DNA of 22,959 bases from Pseudoxanthomonas suwonensis (GTDB lineage: Bacteria; Pseudomonadota; Gammaproteobacteria; Xanthomonadales; Xanthomonadaceae), in NCBI GenBank assembly GCA_003240695.1, contig QFNC01000033.1, forward strand, positions 1-22,959. The letters run 5' to 3'. The translations under genes and the position numbers were made by a program. This document shows, piece after piece, positions 10,999-18,456 of the stretch (position 1 is its first letter; the number at the start of each line of letters is the position of its first letter). The notes below the pieces were generated by a model. That model ran no database searches. It was not told the origin of the DNA and saw nothing but the letters and a program-made list of their open reading frames with translations.

Positions 10999-11642
10999 GC
11001 GCGATGCGTCCCGCCACAGCCGTGCGCGGGTTCAGCCTGCTGGAAGTGCTGCTGGCCATGGTGCTGCTGTCGGCGGGACTGGCGCTGGGCTTCGCCACGT
11101 TGCGCGCGGCCACTGCCACCACGCAACGGGGCGAGCAGCTGTCGCAGCGCAGCGAGCGCATGCGCGCCGCGAGCGGCTTCCTGCATCGGCGCATCGTGTC
11201 GGCGCTGCCCATTCCCTTCCATCTGGATCCGATGGCCGGCGAGGCGCGGCAATTCGCCGGCACTGCCACGCAGATGCAGTTCGTGGCCGACCTGCCGGAC
11301 TATCTGGGGCGCGGCGGACCGCATCTGCATACGCTGGCGGTACACGACGCGGGTCAGGCCGGCCTGCAGCTGACCGTTGCCTTCGCTACCACCGTGGCCG
11401 GCAAGACCTTCCCGCAGCCGGGCGATCCGGAAGTGCTGGCCGACGGGCTGAAGTCGGTGCATTTCCGCTATCGCAGCCTGGACGAGAGCAGCAACCTGGG
11501 CGAGTGGCAGGACGAATGGCCGCGGTCGAACGAATTGCCGCTGCAGGTGCGCATCGACATCGAATCCAGGGAAGGCCCGTGGCCGCCACTGCTGATCACC
11601 CTGAACCAGTTCGGCCAGTCCGGACTGAACTGGGACAACTGA
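10995..11642 (+). CDS. gspJ: T2SS minor pseudopilin GspJ (XpsJ)
   Basis: A minor pseudopilin of the tip complex; 215 residues from the ATG at 10995, which overlaps the gspI stop as ATGA. An ATG at 11004 is an alternative that would still keep the prepilin site. Processing is expected at VRG/FSLLE (Gly12 at -1, Phe13 at +1, Glu17 at +5), followed by a hydrophobic helix (VLLAMVLLSAGLALGFA). The globular domain contains GLKSVHFRYRS and ends near LNQFGQSGLNWDN, where GspJ proteins typically describe a sheet and a C-terminal tail. It is followed one base later by gspK. Confidence 0.93.
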   Translation: MSAMRPATAVRGFSLLEVLLAMVLLSAGLALGFATLRAATATTQRGEQLSQRSERMRAASGFLHRRIVSALPIPFHLDPMAGEARQFAGTATQMQFVADLPDYLGRGGPHLHTLAVHDAGQAGLQLTVAFATTVAGKTFPQPGDPEVLADGLKSVHFRYRSLDESSNLGEWQDEWPRSNELPLQVRIDIESREGPWPPLLITLNQFGQSGLNWDN

Positions 11643-11643
11643 C

Positions 11644-12477
11644 ATGCGTTCGATGCGCGGTGTGGCATTGGTGCTGGTGCTGTGGCTGATCGCACTGCTG
11701 GCCGGTCTGGTGGCCGCGTTCGTCTGGGTGGCACAGGCCGAGCGACTGGGCGGCCACGGCGTCAGCCGCGGCCTGGTGGCGCAGGAATCGGCCCGTGCCG
11801 GTGTGGAATATGCGCTGGTGCAGCTGCAGCGCGCGGATCGGCGGCGCTGGGCGCCGGACGGCCGCGATTACGACTGGACCTTCGAAGGTGCCCAGGTCAC
11901 GCTCACCATCCGCGACGAAAGCGGCAAGGTCGATCTGAATCTGGCCGACATGCCCTTGCTGGAGCGGCTGCTGGCCCGATGCGAGGCCACGCCGGACCAG
12001 GCGCGGGCGCTGGCGGCCGCAATCGTCGACTGGCGCGATGGCGACCCGCTGTCGCAGCCCGGCGGTGCGGAAGACCCGCAGTACGAGGCGGCCGGCCTGC
12101 CCTACGGGGCCAAGGATGCCCTGTTCAGCACCGTGGCCGAAGTGGAGCAGGTGCTGGGGATGACGCCCTCCATTTTCGCCCGCTGCGCCGAATACCTCAC
12201 CGTGCACAGCGGTCGCAACGTGCCCGACGAGCGCTTTGCAGCCGCTGCCGTGCTGCAGGCGATGAACCGCAATCCGCGACTGCCATCACGCCTGCCACAG
12301 GGAATGTCCGGGCCGGAGGTGCCGATGGGCAGCGGGACGTATAGTATTCGGAGCCGTGCCGAGCAGACGGACGGCAGTCGGGCGGAGCTGCGCGTGGTGA
12401 TTCGCACGGGCACCGCACGCCTGCCGGGGTCTGCCTACGCCGTTCTGCAGTGGGAAGAGGGGTCGCAACCACGATGA
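11644..12477 (+). CDS. gspK: T2SS minor pseudopilin GspK (XpsK)
   Basis: The large minor pseudopilin thought to cap the pseudopilus; 277 residues, somewhat shorter than the ~325 typical of Pul/Out GspK. The short basic leader MRSMRG precedes VALVLVLWLIALLAGLVAAF. As in other GspK proteins, position +5 is Leu11 rather than Glu. The T2SSK pattern follows: VAQESARAGVEYALVQ, then VDLNLADMPLLERLL, AIVDWRDGD and a VEQVLGMTPSIFARCAEYLT segment of the alpha-helical insertion domain. The stop overlaps the gspL ATG as ATGA. Confidence 0.94.
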   Translation: MRSMRGVALVLVLWLIALLAGLVAAFVWVAQAERLGGHGVSRGLVAQESARAGVEYALVQLQRADRRRWAPDGRDYDWTFEGAQVTLTIRDESGKVDLNLADMPLLERLLARCEATPDQARALAAAIVDWRDGDPLSQPGGAEDPQYEAAGLPYGAKDALFSTVAEVEQVLGMTPSIFARCAEYLTVHSGRNVPDERFAAAAVLQAMNRNPRLPSRLPQGMSGPEVPMGSGTYSIRSRAEQTDGSRAELRVVIRTGTARLPGSAYAVLQWEEGSQPR

Positions 12478-13634
12478 ATGCCGCCGCCGACAAACCGGCA
12501 GCGCCGCACCTGCGCCAGTTGGCTGGCCTGGGTGGACGGCTGCGTCCCGGACTGGGCGGGTTCTGGCAGTGGTGGACGCGTTCGCTGGCGGCCTGGTTGC
12601 CGCAGCGCATGCGTCACGCACTGGGCATGAGTCACGAACGCATCCTCCTGCGCCGCCACGCCGGGCAGCTCGAACGCGTGCTGGAGCAGGACGGCCGCAT
12701 GTCGCCCTTGCCGCCGCTGAGCTGGGCCGATGGCGAGATGGGCGACGTGCTGCTGCCGGACATCAATGCCGACATCGCCGATCTGCCGCGCTGGTTGCTG
12801 CTGCCACCGGAGGCCGGGTTGCGCCGTCGCCTGCAGCTTCCGGCTGCCGCCGCGCCGCGCCTGCGCGAGGTGCTGGGATTCGAAATCGACCGGCAGACCC
12901 CCTTCACCATGGCCGACGTCCACTACGACGTGCGCCTGCTGGCGCGCGAGGGCGACCACATCCAGGCCGAGCTGGTGGTGGTGCCGAGCACCGGATTGCA
13001 GGCCACGTTGCAGGGACTGGGACCGCTGGCAGCCACCTTGGCCGGCGTGGACATGGCCGATGGCGACGGTCGGGCGCTGGGCGTGAACCTGCTGCCGGCC
13101 GCGCAGCGCAGCCGGCGCCGCGACACCTGGCGGGTCTGGAATCTGCTGCTGGCGCTGCTCATCGTGCTCGCCATCGTCGCGGCCATGGCGGTGCTGCTGC
13201 ACAACCGCCGGCAGGCGGCCGAGACATTGCAGGCGGCCATCCGCAAGGACGCGCCGATGGCGCGTACGGCCAGCGCCGAGCGCCAGGAGCTGAGCACCTG
13301 GACCGAAGGCCTGGCGCATCTGCAGGAGGAACGCGCACGCCGCCCGACCATGGTGGAAGTGCTGGCCGAGCTGAGCACCCGCCTGCCGCTCACCACCTAT
13401 CTGGAACGGGTGTCGGTGGAAAACGACCAACTGCTGATCAGCGGTCTGAGCAGCGACGCCGCCGGACTGGTGGCGCAGCTGGATGGCGCCCGCACCTGGC
13501 GCACGCCGGCGCTGAGTGGCGCCCTGCAGCCGGATCCGCAGAGCCGTCGCGACCGCTTCACCTTGACCGCTGCGCTGGCCATCGGGCCTGCCCCACCTGC
13601 CGCGGGAGGCGCCGATGCACAGCCTTCCGAGTGA
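12474..13634 (+). CDS. gspL: T2SS inner-membrane platform protein GspL (XpsL)
   Basis: A bitopic inner-membrane protein that recruits GspE to the platform and pairs with GspM; 386 residues. The ATG at 12474 overlaps the gspK stop; an in-frame GTG at 12450 is an alternative but lies deeper inside gspK. Residues ~1-221 are the cytoplasmic actin-like domain, including LPRWLLLPPEAGLRRRLQLP and FEIDRQTPFTMADVHYD. One membrane helix is clear at ~222-243 (WNLLLALLIVLAIVAAMAVL). The periplasmic part has a short coiled coil, then a PilN/ferredoxin-like region (VEVLAELSTRLPLTTYLERV). It overlaps gspM by 20 bases. Confidence 0.93.
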   Translation: MNAAADKPAAPHLRQLAGLGGRLRPGLGGFWQWWTRSLAAWLPQRMRHALGMSHERILLRRHAGQLERVLEQDGRMSPLPPLSWADGEMGDVLLPDINADIADLPRWLLLPPEAGLRRRLQLPAAAAPRLREVLGFEIDRQTPFTMADVHYDVRLLAREGDHIQAELVVVPSTGLQATLQGLGPLAATLAGVDMADGDGRALGVNLLPAAQRSRRRDTWRVWNLLLALLIVLAIVAAMAVLLHNRRQAAETLQAAIRKDAPMARTASAERQELSTWTEGLAHLQEERARRPTMVEVLAELSTRLPLTTYLERVSVENDQLLISGLSSDAAGLVAQLDGARTWRTPALSGALQPDPQSRRDRFTLTAALAIGPAPPAAGGADAQPSE

Positions 13635-14256
13635 TCGCGACCGCTGGTTGGCGCTGGCCCTGCTGCTGTTGCTGCTGGGGCTGGGCTACGCCGTGCTGGT
13701 GCATCCGCTGTGGACTGCGCCGATGCTGGCCGTGGAAGCCGAAATCGACACCCTGAAGCAGCGCGATGCGCGCCAGCGCGGGCTGATCCAGCAGGCGTCG
13801 GCCGTCACTGCGCGGCTGAACGAGGTGCGCGCGATGAGCACCGCCGGCACCGTGCCAGGTTTCATGGCGCAGAGCACGCCGGAACAGGCCACTGCCGCCC
13901 TGGCCCAGCAGCTGGAAGCGGCCGTGGCGCAGGCCAGTCCGGGCAATCGCAGCTGCATCATCAACAATCGTTCGCCGATGGAGGCGCCGAGCGACAGCAA
14001 GCTGCCGTACCGACGTGTGGTGCTGCAGGTTCGCCTGCAATGCGGGGATGCCGAACTGGCCACCGCGCTGCATCTGCTGGAAAGCGGCAACCCGCGCCTG
14101 TTCGTGAACAACCTGGTGGTGTTTTCGCAGTCCGGCTATGGCGAAGGCATGCCGAATCAGGGCCTGGATGCCAGCTTCGACCTGACCGGCTACCTGCCGG
14201 CCCTGGCCGAGCCCGAGCCTGCCGACGGCGAATCGGAGGCATCCGATGGCGCGTGA
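13615..14256 (+). CDS. gspM: T2SS inner-membrane platform protein GspM (XpsM)
   Basis: A single-pass inner-membrane partner of GspL; 213 residues. The short cytoplasmic N-terminus (MHSLPSDRDRW) is followed by one helix (~11-32, LALALLLLLLGLGYAVLVH), a coiled coil (~40-75, EAEIDTLKQRDARQRGLIQQ) and a periplasmic GspM/XpsM-type domain with RRVVLQVRLQCGDAELATAL and NPRLFVNNLVVFS. The start lies within gspL (20-base overlap), and the end overlaps gspN by 11 bases, so L-M-N are probably translationally coupled. The assignment rests on topology, the periplasmic domain and operon position. Confidence 0.92.
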   Translation: MHSLPSDRDRWLALALLLLLLGLGYAVLVHPLWTAPMLAVEAEIDTLKQRDARQRGLIQQASAVTARLNEVRAMSTAGTVPGFMAQSTPEQATAALAQQLEAAVAQASPGNRSCIINNRSPMEAPSDSKLPYRRVVLQVRLQCGDAELATALHLLESGNPRLFVNNLVVFSQSGYGEGMPNQGLDASFDLTGYLPALAEPEPADGESEASDGA

Positions 14257-15004
14257 TCGCCGCATGCCCGTGCGCACCCGTCTGCTGCTGGTGATGGCGT
14301 TGCTGGCGCTGGCTCTGCTGGTTGGCGTGGCCGTCGGCCTCGGGCGTCAGACGCGGGCATTGCCGCCGGTGAGCGCCGCGCCGCCGAGCGTGCCGGCCGG
14401 ACTGGGTGATGCCGGACAGTCGCGCCTCGGCCCGCTGGACCAGTACATGGTGATCGGGCAGACGCCGCTGTTCTATCCGGATCGCCAGCCCAAGCCGTTC
14501 GTGGTGAGCAACGGTTCTGCATCGGATGCCCCGGCTGCGGCCACGTTCGAATTCCAGCTGACCGGTGTTGTGGATACTCCCGCGCTCGAACTGGCCGTAC
14601 TGCAGCCGATGCAGGGTGGCGAGGCGCTCCGCGTGCTGAAGGGCAGTGGGCCGAAAGGCGCCGAGGCCTGGGTCCTGCAGGGAGTGGAAGGCCGCACGGC
14701 CATCTTCATGGGACCCGGCGGGGAACAGCGTCTGGAGCTGCGGCGACCGGTGGATGCGGCCATGCCGGTTCCTCCTGCCGGGATGCCGGCAGGCATGCCA
14801 CCGATGCCGCCGGGCGTGCCCGCTCCACCCCCCCCACCGCCACCCATGGCGGCCGCTCCGACTCAGCCGCCGCCCGCTGCGCAGCAGGCGGCTCCGCCCC
14901 CCGATTCGACCCAGCCCACCGATGCCCAGATCGAAGCGATCCGGGCCCGCATCCAGGCACGCCGCGCCGAACTGGCCCGCGAGCGTGCACGACAAGGCCA
15001 GTAA
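14246..15004 (+). CDS. gspN: T2SS protein XpsN (GspC-like, links platform to secretin)
   Basis: In Xanthomonas-type systems XpsN stands in for GspC: it stabilises XpsL/XpsM and contacts the secretin. This copy has 252 residues from the ATG at 14246; an ATG at 14264 is an alternative. A basic N-terminus precedes one membrane helix (~11-32, LLLVMALLALALLVGVAVGL). Residues ~60-165 form an HR-like domain (LDQYMVIGQTPLFYPDR, FEFQLTGVVDTPALELAVLQ, WVLQGVEGRTAIFMGPGGEQ). A Pro/Met/Ala-rich stretch (~172-225, with seven consecutive prolines) and a charged helix (~228-252) complete it. There is no PDZ domain. It lies just before gspD, as expected for xpsN. Confidence 0.9.
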   Translation: MARDRRMPVRTRLLLVMALLALALLVGVAVGLGRQTRALPPVSAAPPSVPAGLGDAGQSRLGPLDQYMVIGQTPLFYPDRQPKPFVVSNGSASDAPAAATFEFQLTGVVDTPALELAVLQPMQGGEALRVLKGSGPKGAEAWVLQGVEGRTAIFMGPGGEQRLELRRPVDAAMPVPPAGMPAGMPPMPPGVPAPPPPPPPMAAAPTQPPPAAQQAAPPPDSTQPTDAQIEAIRARIQARRAELARERARQGQ

Positions 15005-15016
15005 CCGAGTGTCCGC

Positions 15017-17326
15017 ATGACTTCATTGCCGCGTTCCCCACTTCCGCTTGCCCTGCTGGTCACCCTGTCCGCGGGTGCGTGGGCATCGGATCCGCTGCCC
15101 TCGGTGCGCCGCGACGGCAACCATCCGGTTCCGCCGCCGGCGGCCGCACCGGCGTCCACGACTGCGCCCGCGGTGCGCATTCCGCCGCCGCCGGCCAATG
15201 GCAGCGTGCAGGCACCGGTGGTGGTGACCGCGCCGGCCATCGACCAGCAGCCGTTGGCCGAGGACACGTCCGACACGCCCAAACCGCAGATCCGGCGCGG
15301 CACCGGCCAGACCATCAACCGCGGCGTGGCGGCCAACCCGCCGGTGGTGGTGGGCAGTTCCGGCACGGCCGCGTTCAATTTCCAGAACGAATCCATCGCC
15401 GTGGTGGTGGATGCGGTGCTGGGCCAGATGCTGGGCCAGAACTACGTGATCGCACCGGGGGTGCAGGGCAGCATCACCCTGGCCACGCCGCGGCCGATCA
15501 GTTCGGCCGAGGCCTTGCGCATGCTCGAGCAGGCACTGAGCTGGAACGGGGCACGCATGATCTACAGCGACGGCCGCTACAACATCGTCCCGGCCGAAAC
15601 CGCGGCAGCCACCGGGACGGTAGTCACCAGTTCCGCACCGGCCGCAAGCGCGCGCGGCTTCGAGTCGCGGGTGATGGCGCTGCGCTACATCTCCGCCACC
15701 GAGATGGAGAAGATCCTCAAGCCGCAATCGCGCCCGGGCAGCATCGTCAGCGTGGACAACGGCCGCAACGTGATCACCGTCGCCGGCAGCCGCGCCGAAC
15801 TGGAAAACTACGAGCGCCTGGTGCGCATCTTCGACGTGGACTGGATGGCCAGCATGTCGGTCGGCGTGTATCCACTGCAGTCCAGCCGCGCCGCGAAGGT
15901 GGTGTCGGACCTGGAAAAGGTGTTCGGCGAGCAGAGCAAGTCGCCGGTGGCCGGCATGTTCCGCTTCCTGCCGCTGGAGGGCTCCAACGCGGTGATGGTG
16001 ATCACCGCACAGCCCTCCTATCTGGATGACATCGAGCCCTGGATCAGCCGCATCGATGGCGCCGGCGAAGGCGCCACCCTGCATACCTACGAGTTGAAGT
16101 ACATCACCGCCAAGGATCTCGCGCAGCGACTGGCGCAGGTCTTCGGCGCCTCGGCGTCGGGCGATCCGATGGGTGCCGATGCGCAGACCTCGCTGATGCC
16201 CGGGCTGCAGTCCACCACCATCGACGATGGCGGCCTGGCCGGCAAGGAGGGCATCGCCGCTGCCGCGCTGAGCGGTGCCGACGGCGGCCAGCTGGCCGGA
16301 GACGGCAGCAGCGGTGGCGGTCTCGGCAGCGGATCCATGGGTCTTGGCTCGCGCGAGGGCGGCAATACCAGCGTCACCCTGCAGGTGGACGGCGACAAGG
16401 TCGGCGTGTCGGCGGTGGATGAAACCAACAGCCTGCTGGTGCGCGCCAGCCCGGCAGCCTGGCGCTCGATCAAGGAGGTCATCGCCAAGCTCGACGTGAT
16501 GCCGATGCAGGTGCACATCGAGGCACAGGTGGCGGAAGTGACCCTGACCGGCGATCTGGCCTACGGCGTCAGCTGGTATTTCGGCCAGGCGCTGAACGAC
16601 ATCGGCGCGCCGGACACCTCCGCGCTGAACGGCTGGAGTTCGATCGGCGGCACCATCCGCAATCTGGTCACCACCAGCACCGGCACCACCGGCGGCCTGG
16701 CCTGGACCTTCGCGCGCCGCAATGCCGCGGCCATCATCGGGGCGCTGGACTCCATCAGCGACGTCAAGATCCTGCAGTCGCCGTCGATCATGGTGCGCAA
16801 CAATTTCGAGGCCACCCTGAACGTGGGCAGCCGCATCCCGATCAATTCGGTCAACGTGAATACCGGTAACGGCGGCAACTCCACCTACAGCCAGGTGCAG
16901 TACCTGGACACCGGCACTATCCTCAAGGTGCGCCCGCGCGTGACCAAGGACGGAACCGTGTTCCTGGACATCGTGCAGGAAGTCAGCAGTCCAGGCACGA
17001 CGGCCGACGTCAATGGCAACGTGCGGGTGAATACCCGCCGCATGAAGACCAATGCGATCGTGCAGAGCGGCGACACGGTCATGCTGGCCGGGCTGATCAG
17101 CGACGAGGTCAGCCGTGGTTCCTCCGGCTTTCCTGGCCTGAGCCGCATTCCGCTGATCGGCGGCCTGTTCGGCCAGCAGACCAGCAACAAGGCGCGCACC
17201 GAAGTGGTCATCTTGATCACGCCCACGCTGCTGCGCGACACCGCCGCGGCCCGCGACCTGACCGACGAATACGGCCGCCGCTTCCGCGCGCTGGAGCCCC
17301 TGCGCTCCGAACGTCGCAGCCGCTGA
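15017..17326 (+). CDS. gspD: T2SS outer-membrane secretin GspD (XpsD)
   Basis: The multimeric outer-membrane channel; 769 residues. The N-terminus (MTSLPRSPLPLALLVTLSAG) is a Sec signal with likely cleavage after AWA (residue ~24). No cysteine follows it, although Xanthomonas XpsD, as I recall it, is a lipoprotein. A Pro/Ala-rich linker precedes N0 (~117-200, FNFQNESIAVVVDAVLGQML). N1 begins at ~215 (VMALRYISATEMEKILKP), N2 at ~280 (VGVYPLQSSRAAKVVSDL) and N3 at ~354. N3 carries a Gly/Ser-rich insertion at ~420-450. The secretin domain spans ~490-750 and contains SRIPINS, TGTILKVRPRV and the IPLIGGLFG motif (~711-719). The C-terminal tail ends RSERRSR. It is the last T2SS gene. Confidence 0.97.
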   Translation: MTSLPRSPLPLALLVTLSAGAWASDPLPSVRRDGNHPVPPPAAAPASTTAPAVRIPPPPANGSVQAPVVVTAPAIDQQPLAEDTSDTPKPQIRRGTGQTINRGVAANPPVVVGSSGTAAFNFQNESIAVVVDAVLGQMLGQNYVIAPGVQGSITLATPRPISSAEALRMLEQALSWNGARMIYSDGRYNIVPAETAAATGTVVTSSAPAASARGFESRVMALRYISATEMEKILKPQSRPGSIVSVDNGRNVITVAGSRAELENYERLVRIFDVDWMASMSVGVYPLQSSRAAKVVSDLEKVFGEQSKSPVAGMFRFLPLEGSNAVMVITAQPSYLDDIEPWISRIDGAGEGATLHTYELKYITAKDLAQRLAQVFGASASGDPMGADAQTSLMPGLQSTTIDDGGLAGKEGIAAAALSGADGGQLAGDGSSGGGLGSGSMGLGSREGGNTSVTLQVDGDKVGVSAVDETNSLLVRASPAAWRSIKEVIAKLDVMPMQVHIEAQVAEVTLTGDLAYGVSWYFGQALNDIGAPDTSALNGWSSIGGTIRNLVTTSTGTTGGLAWTFARRNAAAIIGALDSISDVKILQSPSIMVRNNFEATLNVGSRIPINSVNVNTGNGGNSTYSQVQYLDTGTILKVRPRVTKDGTVFLDIVQEVSSPGTTADVNGNVRVNTRRMKTNAIVQSGDTVMLAGLISDEVSRGSSGFPGLSRIPLIGGLFGQQTSNKARTEVVILITPTLLRDTAAARDLTDEYGRRFRALEPLRSERRSR

Positions 17327-17337
17327 GTGCCGAATCG

Positions 17338-18192
17338 GTGACGCGGCACGGCGGACCACGGCTGCCGCTGGTGCTGCTGCCGCTGGGGGTCGATGACACC
17401 CAGCTTGACGCCACCCTGGCCGCGCTGGACGCCGGCACGCCTCCCGGGTCGCAGGTGTGGATCGCCGACGATGCGCAGGCTGGGCCACGCAGCCTGGCCA
17501 TCGTCGAGCGCTGGCTGTCGCGCACGCCGCTGCAGGCCGAATACACCCGGCGGCAACGTCCGATCGGCGAAGTGGCGCATTTGGACGATGCCCTGCAGGC
17601 CTGCGGCGATCGGGACGTGGCCGTGCTGGCAGCCGATGCCCAAGTGCTGCCGGGCTGGCTGCAGGCGCTCGAGGCCTGTTTCCGCGGCGATGCGGCCATC
17701 GCCAGTGCCACGCCTTGGTGCAATGCCGGCGAGGTGGCCGCCTGGCCGCTGCTGGGCACGGTGAATCCGCTGCCGTCCAATCCAGCGCAGCTGGCGGCGG
17801 CGTGTGCGGCAGTGGCGCCGGGCTATCCGGAGCTTCCGGCAGCAGTGGACCACGCCGTGCTGCTGCGCGGCCGCGCGCGGCAACGTGCCGGCGGCCTGGA
17901 CGCGGCCAGTTTCGATTCCTGGTACGCCGCGCTGATCGATCTCAGCCAGCGCCTGTCCGGTCTGGGCTGGCGCAATGTGTTGTGCGATGCCGCGTTCGTC
18001 GCCCGTGGCAGCGAAGGTGGCCCGCAGCCGGGCGACCAGGACGCCCTGGCCATCCGCTGGCCCGGTTGGCAGGCGCGCCTGGCGCAGTTCCTGATGCACG
18101 ACCCGGTCCACCGGCAGCGGCAGGCGCTTCAGCAAGCCTTGCATGCGTCTGCATCCCCGACACTGCAGGCTGACCTGTTTCCTGCGCGGTGA
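17338..18192 (+). CDS. GT2-like glycosyltransferase, probably catalytically degenerate
   Basis: A 284-residue protein with the fold signature of family-2 (GT-A) glycosyltransferases, but eroded. The GTG at 17338 is 11 bases after the gspD stop, and there is no terminator between, so it is probably the last gene of the T2SS transcript. Recognisable parts are QVWIADDAQAG (sugar-nucleotide loop region), VAVLAADAQVLPGWLQALEACF (equivalent of the NxD/DxD strand, here Ala98-Ala99-Asp100-Ala101) and GGLDAASFDSWYAALIDLSQR, where active relatives have an ED pair. Here that position is Ala198-Leu199. No signal peptide or membrane segment is seen. It may be non-catalytic. Compare the intact GT2 protein at 18457, which keeps NPD and EDLD. 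Confidence 0.75.
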   Translation: MTRHGGPRLPLVLLPLGVDDTQLDATLAALDAGTPPGSQVWIADDAQAGPRSLAIVERWLSRTPLQAEYTRRQRPIGEVAHLDDALQACGDRDVAVLAADAQVLPGWLQALEACFRGDAAIASATPWCNAGEVAAWPLLGTVNPLPSNPAQLAAACAAVAPGYPELPAAVDHAVLLRGRARQRAGGLDAASFDSWYAALIDLSQRLSGLGWRNVLCDAAFVARGSEGGPQPGDQDALAIRWPGWQARLAQFLMHDPVHRQRQALQQALHASASPTLQADLFPAR

Positions 18193-18195
18193 GCA

Positions 18196-18215
18196 CGCAG
18201 GCTGTCTTGCCTGCG
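18196..18215 (+). terminator. Weak stem-loop after the T2SS-linked glycosyltransferase
   Basis: CGCAGGC (18196-18202) pairs with GCCTGCG (18209-18215) across a six-base loop, four bases after the stop. It is followed by GAGTTGTT, a poor T-tract. It is the best candidate for the end of the T2SS operon transcript. Confidence 0.45.
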
Positions 18216-18274
18216 GAGTTGTTCCGTGCTGTAAAGCATGGACTGGCAGGGAGTGTCGAGGGCAGGGATGGCGG

Positions 18275-18318
18275 CGGCAGGATGCGGCAACCTGCCGTGC
18301 TGTGGACAAGCAGCATCC
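18275..18318 (+). other. Two alternative hairpins in the intergenic gap
   Basis: The 264-base gap (18193-18456) holds no convincing gene. Within it, CGGCAGG (18275-18281) can pair with CCTGCCG (18291-18297). Alternatively, GGATGC (18280-18285) can pair with GCATCC (18313-18318), enclosing TGCT/AGCA. The two pairings share bases and exclude each other. They may be chance in GC-rich DNA. Confidence 0.25.
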
Positions 18319-18407
18319 ATGCCCGCGGTCCTTTCGCGCAATCGCCATGCATCGAAGGCGCGCATCCTCGGCCGCCTGGGGCCGCACCGGCCACACGATC
18401 CCCGCAT

Positions 18408-18421
18408 CCGTTGCTAGCATG
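18408..18421 (+). promoter_or_regulatory. Possible -10 region before the second glycosyltransferase
   Basis: CCGTTGCTAGCATG ends 35 bases before the GTG start. A 14-base word differing at one position (CCGTCGCTAGCATG, 19365-19378) precedes the DUF1800 gene, which suggests a shared promoter element. No clear -35 is seen. Confidence 0.35.
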
Positions 18422-18456
18422 GTGGGCCTGACGAGTTCGGCCCAGGCAGCGCCATC

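Noticed and set aside
11644..11700. Missing Glu at +5 of GspK as a defect
   Set aside because: Absence of Glu+5 is a normal property of GspK proteins and is tied to their tip position.
18189..18431. An 80-codon plus-strand ORF starting by overlap with the glycosyltransferase stop
   Set aside because: It has a GTG start with no good ribosome-binding site, runs through a stem-loop and the putative GT2 promoter, and its product has no recognisable feature.
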